Shown: in pieces, positions 36,113 to 44,803 of the stretch | How the letters are laid out: each line of letters opens with the position of its first letter | Position numbering within the stretch: the first letter of the stretch is position 1 | Assembly (NCBI RefSeq): GCF_900107685.1 | Contig: NZ_FNRQ01000004.1 | Location: 248,001 to 312,000, forward strand | DNA: 64,000 nucleotides | Direction of reading: 5' to 3' | Source: Paraburkholderia sartisoli | GTDB taxonomy: Bacteria > Pseudomonadota > Gammaproteobacteria > Burkholderiales > Burkholderiaceae | Made by a program: the position numbers and the translations under genes | The notes under the pieces: generated by a model | The model's input: only the letters and a program-made list of their open reading frames with translations | Database searches by the model: none | What the model was told of the DNA's origin: nothing

Positions 36113-36835
36113 ATGATGGCCACATTGCACAGACAGGTTCTGAACCAGATGGGCGAGCAGATCTGCTCAGGCAAATTCATGCCGGGCGACATTCTGCCGG
36201 CGGAGCCTGTTCTCGCGGAGCAGATGCAGGTGAGCCGGATCGTCATCCGCGAGACAATGAAATCGCTGTCCGCCAAGGGCATGCTCGAGGTGCGCCGCCG
36301 GTATGGCACGGTCGTGCTGCCGCGCGCTCAATGGCAACTGTTCGATCCTGACGTGATCACCTGGCGCGCGCGCGCGGAAGCGGTCGACGACGGCCTGATC
36401 CAGGACCTGATGGAACTGCGGATGATCATCGAGCCGAACGCCGCAAAGCTCGCCGCAAAGCGCGCGACGGAAGACGATCGACGCGCGGTGCGACGTGCCT
36501 TCAAGGCGATGGAGCGAGCGGTCGCCGGTCACGGCGAATACGTTCCCGCCGACCTCGCGTTTCACGGAGCGATCCTGACCGCGTGTCACAACCAGTTCAT
36601 CCAGCAGATGCAGAACGCGCTGTCGGCGATTCTGCGCACGAGCTTCGAGCTCAGCTCCGAGATCGCCGGTGGTCCGGCCCGCTCGCTGCCGATGCACGAG
36701 GCGCTGTGCGTCGCGATCGAGAAAGGTGATCCGCAGGGGGCGGAAGCCGCTGTCCTCACGCTCATCAGGCGCGCGGAGAACGATTTCGAGGACCGCGCCG
36801 CGCTGAATCGCACCGTGAACGACCAGCCCGTTTAG
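36113..36835 (+). CDS. GntR-family regulator, FadR/FCD subfamily
   Basis: A 240-residue regulator. The winged helix lies at about 10-75 (GDILPAEPVLAEQMQVSRIV, IRETMKSLSAKGMLEVRRRY) and the FCD ligand domain at about 95-230 with the metal-site pattern ELRMIIEP…, DLAFHGAIL and MHEALCVAI. Members control hexuronate, galactonate or other sugar-acid genes (UxuR, ExuR, DgoR). ATG-ATG occur in tandem at 36113 and 36116; AGAG upstream suits the second equally well. It precedes an SDR, an MFS transporter and an RspA-like dehydratase on the same strand, which it very likely controls. Confidence 0.88.
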   Translation: MMATLHRQVLNQMGEQICSGKFMPGDILPAEPVLAEQMQVSRIVIRETMKSLSAKGMLEVRRRYGTVVLPRAQWQLFDPDVITWRARAEAVDDGLIQDLMELRMIIEPNAAKLAAKRATEDDRRAVRRAFKAMERAVAGHGEYVPADLAFHGAILTACHNQFIQQMQNALSAILRTSFELSSEIAGGPARSLPMHEALCVAIEKGDPQGAEAAVLTLIRRAENDFEDRAALNRTVNDQPV

Positions 36836-36853
36836 GGGCGCGCGCAACGACCT

Positions 36854-36876
36854 GTCCGACGGCTTCGCCGGCGGAC
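36854..36876 (+). terminator. Stable hairpin between the GntR and SDR genes
   Basis: GTCCG-A-CGGC-TTC-GCCG-G-CGGAC forms a nine-pair stem with one mismatch and a tight loop. It follows the GntR stop by 19 bases and has no T run. It may end the regulator transcript or protect the end of a processed mRNA, separating regulator level from the structural genes. Confidence 0.5.
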
Positions 36877-36961
36877 CCCACACCATCGGGTTATCGCGAC
36901 GGGATCAATGTCGCGAGGGGCGCACTCGCGCCTCGTTCCTGAACATGAAGAGGACAGGTGC

Positions 36962-37729
36962 ATGACACAGTTATTCGATCTGAGCGGCCGCACGGCGCTC
37001 GTCACCGGTTCGGCCCGGGGCATCGGCTTCGCGCTCGCTGAAGGGCTGGCGACCGCGGGCGCGAGCGTGATCCTGAACGGCACGCGTGCGGACACCGTCG
37101 CCGAAGCGGTCAGCCAGCTCGCAGGCAAAGGATTCAACGCACGAGGCCGCGCCTTCGACGTCACCGACGAACAGGCCGTCGCCGATGCGTTCGCGCAGTG
37201 GGACAAGGACGGCGTGCAGGTCGACATCGTCGTCAACAACGCCGGCATCCAGTTTCGCAAGCCGCTCGTCGAACTCGAACTGAGTGACTGGCAGCGCGTG
37301 ATCGACACCAACCTGACGAGCGCGTTCATCGTCGCGAAGCAGGCGGCGCGCCGCATGATCGCGCGCGGCACGGGCGGCAAGATCATCAACATCGGCTCGC
37401 TCACGAGCGAAGCCGGCCGCGCGACAGTCGGCGCGTACACGGCGGCGAAGGGCGGCATCAAGATGCTGACCCGCGCGATGAGCGCCGAATGGGCGGCATC
37501 GGACATTCAGGCTAACGCGATCGGGCCCGGCTACATCCTCACCGACATGAACAGGCCGCTGATCGAGAACGCCGCCTTCGACGCGTGGGTCAAGAGCAGC
37601 AATCCATCGCAACGCTGGGGCAAGCCGGAAGAACTCGTCGGCACGGCGGTGTATCTGGCGTCGCCGGCATCGAGCTATGTAAACGGCCAGATCATCTACG
37701 TCGACGGCGGCTGGCTGGCCGTACTTTGA
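36962..37729 (+). CDS. SDR oxidoreductase, gluconate 5-dehydrogenase-like
   Basis: A 255-residue classical short-chain dehydrogenase. The cofactor loop is TGSARGIG (15-22), NNAG is at 92-95, and the catalytic set is S146, Y159 and K163. The sequence style (LFDLSGRTALVTGSARGIGF; NPSQRWGKPEELVGTAVYLA) is that of IdnO/gluconate 5-dehydrogenase-like enzymes acting on sugar acids. The start MTQLFDL follows GAGGACAGG. It lies with an MFS transporter and an RspA-like dehydratase and probably oxidises or reduces a hexonate intermediate. Confidence 0.87.
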   Translation: MTQLFDLSGRTALVTGSARGIGFALAEGLATAGASVILNGTRADTVAEAVSQLAGKGFNARGRAFDVTDEQAVADAFAQWDKDGVQVDIVVNNAGIQFRKPLVELELSDWQRVIDTNLTSAFIVAKQAARRMIARGTGGKIINIGSLTSEAGRATVGAYTAAKGGIKMLTRAMSAEWAASDIQANAIGPGYILTDMNRPLIENAAFDAWVKSSNPSQRWGKPEELVGTAVYLASPASSYVNGQIIYVDGGWLAVL

Positions 37730-37812
37730 ATGCAGGCTCGCGCGGCGACATCAAAACTAAAGCGGCTCGCGTGAGGCAAACCGTCTGTGTGACGTATCGA
37801 TCTGGAGACATC

Positions 37813-39105
37813 ATGGAAAGCGTCAAACCCGTGGCAACCCAAAGATGGTGGTATCTGATGCCCATCATCTTCATCACCTACAGCCTCGCCTATCTCGACC
37901 GCGCGAACTACGGCTTCGCGGCGGCGGCCGGGATCAACAGGGATCTCGGCATTTCGCAGGGCACGTCTTCGCTGATCGGCTCGCTGTTCTTTCTCGGCTA
38001 CTGCCTGTTCCAGGTACCCGGCGCGATCTACGCGCAGCGCAACAGCGTGAAGAAGCTGATCTTCTTCAGCCTGATCCTGTGGGGACTGTGCGCCGCGGCA
38101 ACCGGGATGGTCAACAACATTCCGATGCTGATGGTGTTGCGCTTCGTGCTCGGCGTGGTGGAAGCGGCTGTCATGCCGTCGATGCTGATGTACATCAGCC
38201 GATGGTTCACGCGCAGCGAGCGCTCGCGTGCCAACACGTTTCTCATTCTCGGCAATCCAGTCACGGTGCTGTGGATGTCGGTGGTGTCGGGCTATCTGGT
38301 CCACAGCTTCGGCTGGCGCGAGATGTTTATCCTCGAAGGCCTGCCGGCGCTCATCTGGGCAGTGGTCTGGTGGTTCACGGTGCAGGATCGCCCGGCCGAC
38401 GTCACCTGGATGACCAACGCGGAAAAGACCGAATTTGCCGCCCGCCTGAAGGCGGAGCAGGCGGACATCGCGCCCGTGCGCGACTACAAGGCGGCCTTCC
38501 GTTCGCCGATCGTGCTGAAGTGCTGCGCGATCCATGCGCTGTGGAGCATCGGCGTATACGGCTTCATCATGTGGCTGCCGTCGATTCTCAAGGCCGCGTC
38601 CACCATCGACATCGTGTCGGTCGGCTGGCTTGCCGCTGTTCCGTATCTCGCGGCAATCATCCTGATGCTGCTCGCGTCCTGGCTTTCGGACAAGACACGC
38701 AACCGCAAGCTGTTCGTCTGGCCGCTGCTGCTCGTGGGGACCATCGCGTTCGTGGCTTCGTACCTGATCGGCGGATCACATTTCTGGATTTCGTTTGCGC
38801 TGCTGGTCGTTGCCGGTGCAACGATGTATGCGCCGTATGGCCCGTTTTTCGCGCTGATTCCGGAACTGATTCCCGGCAACGTGCTGGGCGGCGCGATCGG
38901 TCTCGTCAACGCATGCGGCGCACTGGGCGCGTTCGCGGGCTCCTATGTCGTCGGGTATCTGAACGGCGCAACCGGCAGCCCCGCGGCCTCGTATATCTTC
39001 ATGGCGGCCGGCCTGCTGCTTTCCGTGATCCTGATGATCACCGTGCCGGCACATTCCGGCCAGCGCGCGAAGGATGAAGATTCGCTCTCGCTGCGCCGCA
39101 CGTAA
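37813..39105 (+). CDS. MFS transporter, anion:cation symporter family
   Basis: A 430-residue transporter with twelve hydrophobic segments. The opening (WWYLMPIIFITYSLAYLDRAN) and ALIWAVVWWFTVQDRPADVTW are typical of the ACS family that carries hexuronates, galactonate, tartrate or phthalate. The start MESVKPV follows TGGAGACATC; the longer frame upstream overlaps the SDR gene in another phase and is not used. Co-location with the SDR and RspA-like genes suggests uptake of the sugar acid used by this cluster. Confidence 0.88.
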   Translation: MESVKPVATQRWWYLMPIIFITYSLAYLDRANYGFAAAAGINRDLGISQGTSSLIGSLFFLGYCLFQVPGAIYAQRNSVKKLIFFSLILWGLCAAATGMVNNIPMLMVLRFVLGVVEAAVMPSMLMYISRWFTRSERSRANTFLILGNPVTVLWMSVVSGYLVHSFGWREMFILEGLPALIWAVVWWFTVQDRPADVTWMTNAEKTEFAARLKAEQADIAPVRDYKAAFRSPIVLKCCAIHALWSIGVYGFIMWLPSILKAASTIDIVSVGWLAAVPYLAAIILMLLASWLSDKTRNRKLFVWPLLLVGTIAFVASYLIGGSHFWISFALLVVAGATMYAPYGPFFALIPELIPGNVLGGAIGLVNACGALGAFAGSYVVGYLNGATGSPAASYIFMAAGLLLSVILMITVPAHSGQRAKDEDSLSLRRT

Positions 39106-39157
39106 GGACCCACGCGATGCGTCTTCGTTTTATCGATTCGATTCTGGCAGGCTGAAA

Positions 39158-40405
39158 ATGGCAACCCTGATTACTGACGTAAAGGTCATCCTGACCGCGC
39201 CGGAAGGCATCAACCTGACTGTCGTCAAACTCGAGACGAACCAGGCCGGACTGTACGGGCTCGGCTGCGCGACGTTTGCCTACCGGCATGTCGCGGTCAA
39301 ATGCCTGATCGAGGAATATCTGAGACCGCTCCTGATCGGCAGGGACGCCGAAGCGATCGAGGAGCTTTGGCAGTTGATGCACCAGAACGCGTACTGGCGC
39401 AACGGTCCGGTCGAGAACAATGCGATCTCCGGCATCGATATGGCGTTGTGGGACATCAAGGGCAAGATGGCCAGCATGCCGCTGTACCAGCTGTTCGGCG
39501 GCAAGTGCCGTGAAGGCGTGCCGATATATCGCCACGCCGACGGCAAGGATCTGAACGAGCTATGCGACAACATCCAGAAATACCAGGAACAGGGCATTAC
39601 CCATATCCGCTGCCAGAACGGCGGCTATGGTGGTGCCCGTTACGGCAAGGCACCCTCCTCTGCACCTGAAGGTGCGGTGGAAGGCGTCTACCTCGACAGC
39701 AGGAAATACATGCGCGAGACGCTCAAGCTGTTCGATGGCATTCGCAGCAGGATCGGATTCGATGTTGCCTTGTGTCACGACGTGCATGAACGTCTAAAGC
39801 CTGTTGAGGCCATCCGGTTTGCGTGCGAACTGGAGCCGTATGACCTGTTCTTTCTCGAAGATGCCATCTCGCTGGAAGAAGGCGAGTGGATACGCCAGTT
39901 GCGGGCAAAGACGACCACACCGCTGGCTCAGGGTGAACTGTTCAACAATCCTGCTGAATGGAAATTCCTGATTACCGAGCGGCTGATCGATTACATCCGG
40001 GTTCATCTCAGCCAGATTGGCGGCATTACCGCTGGCAGGAAGCTGCAGATCTTTGCCGAGCAGTTCGGCGTGAGGACGGCATGGCACGGTCCAGGTGATA
40101 TGTCGCCGCTGGCTCACGCGGCCAATATTCATCTTGATCTGCCAGCGCGGAATTTTGGTGTGCAGGAGTGGTCCGGCACCGAGCCGCCTAACTTCGTCAT
40201 CCAGGACCTGAAGGGACCGAAAGAGGCTCTGCTCGATGTATTTCCGGGCCTGCCCGAATTCAGGAACGGTTATGTCTATGCCAACGACAAACCGGGTCTG
40301 GGCGTGGACATCAACGAGGTCGAGGCGGCGAAATACCCCTGCGAAAATACGATAGCGACGTGGACGCAGACGCGTTTGAAGGATGGGACGCTGCAGGCTC
40401 CGTAA
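39158..40405 (+). CDS. Enolase-superfamily dehydratase, RspA/D-mannonate dehydratase type
   Basis: A 415-residue member of the mandelate racemase/muconate lactonizing group. The N-terminal capping domain is followed by the barrel with CHDVHERLKPVEAIRFACEL, FFLEDAISLEEGEWIRQLR, and LAQGELFNNPAEW. The His/Arg in CHDVHER and the Asp/Glu metal ligands fit the mannonate dehydratase/RspA subgroup, which dehydrates D-mannonate or D-gluconate to 2-keto-3-deoxygluconate, though some members are nearly inactive. Last gene of the rightward sugar-acid operon. The true substrate is not settled by sequence. Confidence 0.87.
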   Translation: MATLITDVKVILTAPEGINLTVVKLETNQAGLYGLGCATFAYRHVAVKCLIEEYLRPLLIGRDAEAIEELWQLMHQNAYWRNGPVENNAISGIDMALWDIKGKMASMPLYQLFGGKCREGVPIYRHADGKDLNELCDNIQKYQEQGITHIRCQNGGYGGARYGKAPSSAPEGAVEGVYLDSRKYMRETLKLFDGIRSRIGFDVALCHDVHERLKPVEAIRFACELEPYDLFFLEDAISLEEGEWIRQLRAKTTTPLAQGELFNNPAEWKFLITERLIDYIRVHLSQIGGITAGRKLQIFAEQFGVRTAWHGPGDMSPLAHAANIHLDLPARNFGVQEWSGTEPPNFVIQDLKGPKEALLDVFPGLPEFRNGYVYANDKPGLGVDINEVEAAKYPCENTIATWTQTRLKDGTLQAP

Positions 40406-40573
40406 GGCGGTGGATCCAGCGTCGGCTTTTCCGGGTACCCACGTTAGCGGCACACTCAAGTCTCTCTGCCATTTACATGGCAGATATCGAACGCGATGCC
40501 GTTGCGCGCCCAACTATCCGCTGTCGTCGAACCATTGCTCCGGGTGACAGCTGATCCAGCCCGGCGCCTGCGT

Positions 40574-41059
40574 TCAGACAAGCGGTGCTTCGTCCGTCGA
40601 CTGTTGCCCAGTCTTCGCGCGGCCCTTTTTAGCCGTCGCCGGGTCGCGCACGATCGTGACGGGGCACGGTGCATAGGCGAGAACCTGGCGGGCGACCGAA
40701 CCGATCAGCCAGCGATCGAACGGCGTATGACCGCGATGCCCGACGACAAGATGATCGATCTCGTGCTGTTCCGCGTATAGCACGATCTCCTTCGCGGGCT
40801 GCCCCACCACGAGATCGAACGCCGGATGTTCACCATCGGAGGCGAGCTTCGCCTTGATGTCGTCGAGGATCTCGTTGGCATGGCGCAATTCGAAATCGAT
40901 GATTGTCTTTTTTTCCAGATCTATCGCGCCCCAATCCGGCGCGCGCGCCACGACGAGCACATGCAGACGCGCGTCAAAGCGCTTCGCGAGATCGACCGCG
41001 AAAGTGACGGCATGTCGCGCGGATGGCGACCCGTCATAACCTGCCAGCACGTTTTGCAT
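40574..41059 (-). CDS. Universal stress protein, UspA family
   Basis: A 161-residue alpha/beta protein. It starts MQNVLAGYDGSPSARHAV and carries the ATP-binding pattern G-x2-G-x9-G-S (GHRGHTPFDRWLIGSVARQV), so it belongs to the nucleotide-binding class. The C-terminus has a basic 25-residue tail (TAKKGRAKTGQQSTDEAPLV). GGAGCAGATC precedes the ATG. Such proteins help survival under starvation and other stress. It lies 150 bases from the small disordered-protein gene on the same strand. Confidence 0.92.
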   Translation of the reverse strand: MQNVLAGYDGSPSARHAVTFAVDLAKRFDARLHVLVVARAPDWGAIDLEKKTIIDFELRHANEILDDIKAKLASDGEHPAFDLVVGQPAKEIVLYAEQHEIDHLVVGHRGHTPFDRWLIGSVARQVLAYAPCPVTIVRDPATAKKGRAKTGQQSTDEAPLV

Positions 41060-41209
41060 GATCTGCTCCCGTCCGGTTCACCGGAGCATGCTTCGATTGA
41101 ACTGCGACCGTTCCTCGACATCGCGGCGTCCGCGGAAAAACGCGTGTGAGCATTTTCCGCGCATGCCGCGTGGACCCATGCGAACGACGCCAACCTCTGT
41201 AACGCCAGA

Positions 41210-41398
41210 TCAGTTGTCGTCGCTTCGGCTTGGAACATGCTCGTGAGGGACGGGCTCGGCCGCGTCGGCGTCGGGAAAATCGTCTTTCGCGGGTTTCGTC
41301 GATTCCGGCGAACCGGTCTTGCGGGTCGTCCCGGATGAGGGCTGTGCGGGGTCGAGAGGCTTGTCAGTCGACTCAGCGGACGGATAGGAGGAGGACAT
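41210..41398 (-). CDS. Small hydrophilic protein, unknown function
   Basis: A 62-residue protein rich in Ser, Pro, Asp and Thr, with no hydrophobic stretch; it is probably disordered. GGAGCAAATC directly precedes the ATG, which supports real translation. I do not recognise a family. It lies upstream of the universal stress gene on the same strand, with a 150-base gap, so a joint stress role is possible but not shown. Confidence 0.6.
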   Translation of the reverse strand: MSSSYPSAESTDKPLDPAQPSSGTTRKTGSPESTKPAKDDFPDADAAEPVPHEHVPSRSDDN

Positions 41399-41868
41399 GA
41401 TTTGCTCCTGCGCTGATGAATGCTGCTTCTACCATGATAGACCGCATTGAGTTCGGGGTTGCGCGAAAGCCGTGCCGGCGGCTGCGTTTTGCGGCGATGC
41501 CCAAACTGGCGACGCAACGTTCGCCCGGCCTGGTCGTGTTCGCAGGCGTCGCCATCGTTTCCGCCAGGGATTTACCCTCATCAGCCTCTTTCCATACCGC
41601 GCCGCACCATTGACCTCGGGCCTTACTGCTTAAGCAGGGCAAGCCACAAAGCACGCCAGCCTTGTGCGCATGCTCACGACAAACCTTCATTGACACTTCA
41701 CCTCCCACCTGCTGTACTAAATAAAGGCAATTGATTTAGTCTCTCCTTGCAGTCACGCGAAGGCGGGATACCGAATCAACAACCAAAAAGACGCACGCAG
41801 CGTCCCGCATGTCATTGAATCGACCTTGAAGTCGAAACGTCGTTGCCAATAACCCGGAGGAGCGATCC
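41399..41868. other. Divergent regulatory region before frcB
   Basis: No gene is seen in 470 bases. The left end holds the promoter of the small hydrophilic protein gene. The right part holds the frcB leader with a spaced inverted repeat (41716-41740) and the strong frcB ribosome binding site GGAGGAGCG. The middle (about 41450-41700) shows nothing I can name. Confidence 0.5.
41716..41740. promoter_or_regulatory. Spaced inverted repeat, candidate operator of the frc operon
   Basis: ACTAAAT (41716-41722) and ATTTAGT (41734-41740) form a perfect 7+7 repeat around 11 bases, in an otherwise GC-rich leader 129 bases before frcB. ROK regulators such as NagC and XylR bind AT-rich spaced repeats of this kind, and a ROK gene ends this operon (44804-46027). 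Binding is inferred. Confidence 0.6.
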
Positions 41869-42864
41869 ATGAATTCCAGCAAGCATCTTGTCGTCAAGCG
41901 TGTTGTATCGATGTGCGTCGCCGCCAGCGCCGTATGGTGTGCGGGCGTGACCCATGCCGCCGACCAGCCTGTTATCGGCCTGATCACGAAGACCGACACC
42001 AACCCCTTCTTCGTGAAGATGCGCGAGGGCGCCGAAGCCCAGGCGCAGAAAGACGGTGCGAAACTGCTGACGGCCGCGGGCAAGTTCGACGGCGACAACG
42101 CAAGCCAGGTGACCGCAATCGAAAACATGCTGACGGCTGGTGCCAAGGCGATTCTGATCACGCCAAGCGACACGAAGGCGATCGTGCCGAGCATCAAGAA
42201 GGCACGCGCGGCCGGTGCACTCGTGATCGCGCTCGACACGCCGACCGATCCGCAAAGCGCAACGGATGCCCTCTTCGCCACCGACAACTTCAAGGCCGGC
42301 GTGCTCATCGGTGAATACGCGAAGGCCGCGCTTGCCGGCAAGCCCGCGAAGATCGCGACGCTCGACCTGGCGCCAGGCGTGTCGGTCGGCGTTCTTCGCC
42401 ATAACGGCTTTCTCCAGGGCATGGGCATCAAGGAAGGCGACCCTTCCATCGTCTGTAGCCAGGACACGCGCGGGGACCAGGCCAAGGGCCAGACGGCGAT
42501 GGAAAACTGTCTGCAGAAATCACCCGGCATCAACGTGGTCTACACGATCAACGAACCCGCTGCAGCGGGTGCATATCGCGCGCTCAAGGCAGCAGGCAAG
42601 GAAAAGGGCGTGATGATCGTATCGATCGACGGCGGCTGTGAAGGCGTGCGCAACGTGAAAGACGGCGCCATCGCCGCGACCTCCCAGCAATATCCGCTCA
42701 AGATGGCAGCGCTTGGCGTGAGCGCGGGCGTCGACTATGTGAAGACCGGCAAGAAGGCCACCGGCTATCACGACACCGGCGTCACGCTTATCACCGACAA
42801 GGCGATGTCAGGTGTCGAAAGCAAGGACTCGAAGTTCGGTCTCGAGAATTGCTGGGGCAAGTAA
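41869..42864 (+). CDS. frcB: Fructose-type sugar ABC transporter, periplasmic binding protein
   Basis: A 331-residue binding protein of the ribose/FrcB family. A signal peptide (about 1-30, cut near THAA-DQ) is followed by [48 protein letters not shown] and [16 protein letters not shown], close in style to rhizobial FrcB. GGAGGAGCGATCC precedes the ATG. It delivers a sugar, probably fructose and perhaps mannose or ribose, to FrcC/FrcA. A strong hairpin after the gene (42914-42935) suggests higher mRNA for this gene than for the rest. Confidence 0.9.
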   Translation: MNSSKHLVVKRVVSMCVAASAVWCAGVTHAADQPVIGLITKTDTNPFFVKMREGAEAQAQKDGAKLLTAAGKFDGDNASQVTAIENMLTAGAKAILITPSDTKAIVPSIKKARAAGALVIALDTPTDPQSATDALFATDNFKAGVLIGEYAKAALAGKPAKIATLDLAPGVSVGVLRHNGFLQGMGIKEGDPSIVCSQDTRGDQAKGQTAMENCLQKSPGINVVYTINEPAAAGAYRALKAAGKEKGVMIVSIDGGCEGVRNVKDGAIAATSQQYPLKMAALGVSAGVDYVKTGKKATGYHDTGVTLITDKAMSGVESKDSKFGLENCWGK

Positions 42865-42913
42865 CACGCCCTGACGCCACGTAGCGGGCGAACACAACGT
42901 TCATGTATCAGTG

Positions 42914-42935
42914 GGACCCGCGCCCGCGGGTCCCT
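42914..42935 (+). terminator. Strong hairpin between frcB and frcC
   Basis: GGGACCCGCG (42914-42923) pairs with CGCGGGTCCC (42926-42935), a ten-base perfect inverted repeat with almost no loop, so eight pairs are likely used. There is no T run after it, so it more likely stabilises frcB mRNA or partly stops transcription, as is common behind binding-protein genes. Confidence 0.65.
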
Positions 42936-42984
42936 GCGGATTCGCGCGTGCCACCCATCACGCGATCGCATCGAGGAACACATC

Positions 42985-43962
42985 ATGTCTACTCCGTCGG
43001 CCTCCGGCGCCCGCCGTTTCGGCGATCATCTGCCCTCTCTCGCTGAAATCGGCCCATTGCTGGCACTGCTGCTCGCATGCGCTTTCTTCGTCTCGCAGAG
43101 CAACCGTTTTCTGTCGTTCCAGAATCTCTCGCTGATTCTTCAGCAGACGATGGTCGTCGCCGTCATCGCGATCGGCCAGACGCTGATCGTGCTCACCAGC
43201 GGCATCGATCTTTCGTGCGGGATGGTGATGGCGTTCGGCTCGATCGTGATGACCAAATTCGCCGTCGTGCTCGGCGTGCCGCCCGTCATTGCGATTTTCT
43301 GCGGCATTGGCGCAAGCGCGCTGTTCGGCCTGCTCAATGGCCTGCTGATCACGCGCATCAAACTGCCCGCCTTCATCGTGACACTCGGCACGCTGAACAT
43401 CGCGTTCGCGTTGACGCAGCTTTATTCGAATGCGGAGAGCGTCACGAATCTGCCCGACGCGATCATGTTCTTCGGCAACACGTTTCGCATCGGCCCCGCG
43501 GAAGTCACGTACGGTACCGTGCTGACCCTGCTGATGTATCTGGCGACGTGGTTCGTGCTGCGCGACACGGTGCCGGGCCGGCATCTCTATGCGCTCGGCA
43601 ACAACGCGGAAGCCGCTCGCTTGATGGGCCTGAAATCGCAACGCATCCTGATCACGGTATATACGCTTGCCGGCGTGTTTTACGGCATCGCCGCGCTGCT
43701 TTCGGTGTCGCGCACCGGTGTGGGTGATCCGCAAGCCGGGCAGACGGAAAACCTCGACAGCATCACGGCGGTCGTGCTTGGCGGAACGAGTCTTTTCGGG
43801 GGGCGCGGGTCCGTCGTCGGGACGCTGCTGGGCGCGCTGATTGTCGGCGTGTTTCGCAACGGCCTCACGCTGATCGGCGTCTCGTCGGTGTATCAGGTGC
43901 TGATAACGGGGATTCTCGTCATTCTCGCGGTCGCCGCCGACAAACTGTCACATCGCCGCTAA
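42985..43962 (+). CDS. frcC: Fructose-type sugar ABC transporter, permease
   Basis: A 325-residue inner-membrane permease of the RbsC/FrcC type with about eight to ten hydrophobic segments. Signs are VVAVIAIGQTLIVLTSGIDLS, LPAFIVTLGTLNIAFALTQL, and TENLDSITAVVLGGTSLFGG followed by GRGSVVGTLLGALIVGVFRN, the conserved C-terminal loop of this family. GAGGAACACATC precedes the ATG. It forms a homodimer channel driven by FrcA. Confidence 0.92.
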   Translation: MSTPSASGARRFGDHLPSLAEIGPLLALLLACAFFVSQSNRFLSFQNLSLILQQTMVVAVIAIGQTLIVLTSGIDLSCGMVMAFGSIVMTKFAVVLGVPPVIAIFCGIGASALFGLLNGLLITRIKLPAFIVTLGTLNIAFALTQLYSNAESVTNLPDAIMFFGNTFRIGPAEVTYGTVLTLLMYLATWFVLRDTVPGRHLYALGNNAEAARLMGLKSQRILITVYTLAGVFYGIAALLSVSRTGVGDPQAGQTENLDSITAVVLGGTSLFGGRGSVVGTLLGALIVGVFRNGLTLIGVSSVYQVLITGILVILAVAADKLSHRR

Positions 43963-43980
43963 CGCGAAGAGGAGCCTGCC

Positions 43981-44778
43981 ATGTCGACACCTCACACTAC
44001 TTCTTCCGCCACGCCGGTTCTGGAGGCGCGCGGACTGATCAAGCGCTACGGCTCGGTGACCGCGCTCGACGGTTGCGATTTCGAAGTGCTGCCCGGCGAG
44101 ATTCTCGCTGTCATCGGCGACAACGGCGCCGGAAAGTCATCGCTGATCAAGGCGCTTTCCGGCGCTACCGTGCCCGACGAAGGCGAATTGCTCCTCGATG
44201 GTGCGCCCGTCAGGTTTCGCAGCCCGCTCGACGCACGTTCGCACGGGATCGAAACGGTTTACCAGGACCTCGCGGTCGCGCCGGCGATGAGCATCGCCGA
44301 AAATCTTTTCCTCGCACGCGAACTCGTCAAACCCGGATGGCGCGGCTCGATCCTCAAGATGATCGACAAGCGCCGCATGCTGGAGGAAGCGACCGCTCAT
44401 ATGAAAGGGCTGCAGATCGGCATTCGTTCGATGCGTCAAGCCGTTGAAACATTGTCCGGCGGGCAGCGTCAGGGCGTAGCTGTAGCACGCAGCGCGGCGT
44501 TCGCGCGACACGTCGTGATTCTCGATGAGCCGACGGCGGCGCTCGGCGTCAAGGAAGGCAACATGGTGCTCGAACTGATCCGGCGCGTGCGCGATCGCGG
44601 CCTGCCTGTCATCCTGATCAGCCACAACATGCCGCACGTGTTCGAAGTCGCGGACCGTATCCATATCCAGCGGCTTGGACGGCGCGCCGCACTCGTGAAC
44701 CGCGCGGACATCCATATGTCGGAAGCCGTTGCGATCATGACGGGTGCAAAGGAAGCCGACGTCAAGGCGATCGCATGA
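43981..44778 (+). CDS. frcA: Fructose-type sugar ABC transporter, ATP-binding protein
   Basis: A 265-residue single-domain ATPase. Walker A is GDNGAGKSS, the signature is LSGGQRQGVAVARS, and Walker B is VVILDEPTAALG, with the H-loop in LISHNMPHVFEVADRI. Most ribose-type importers use a two-domain ATPase of about 500 residues; the single-domain form is the known feature of the FrcA branch and supports the frc call. AGGAG precedes the ATG, 18 bases after frcC. The ROK regulator follows. Confidence 0.92.
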   Translation: MSTPHTTSSATPVLEARGLIKRYGSVTALDGCDFEVLPGEILAVIGDNGAGKSSLIKALSGATVPDEGELLLDGAPVRFRSPLDARSHGIETVYQDLAVAPAMSIAENLFLARELVKPGWRGSILKMIDKRRMLEEATAHMKGLQIGIRSMRQAVETLSGGQRQGVAVARSAAFARHVVILDEPTAALGVKEGNMVLELIRRVRDRGLPVILISHNMPHVFEVADRIHIQRLGRRAALVNRADIHMSEAVAIMTGAKEADVKAIA

Positions 44779-44803
44779 CATCGACGCTTACCACCGGCGC
44801 GTG

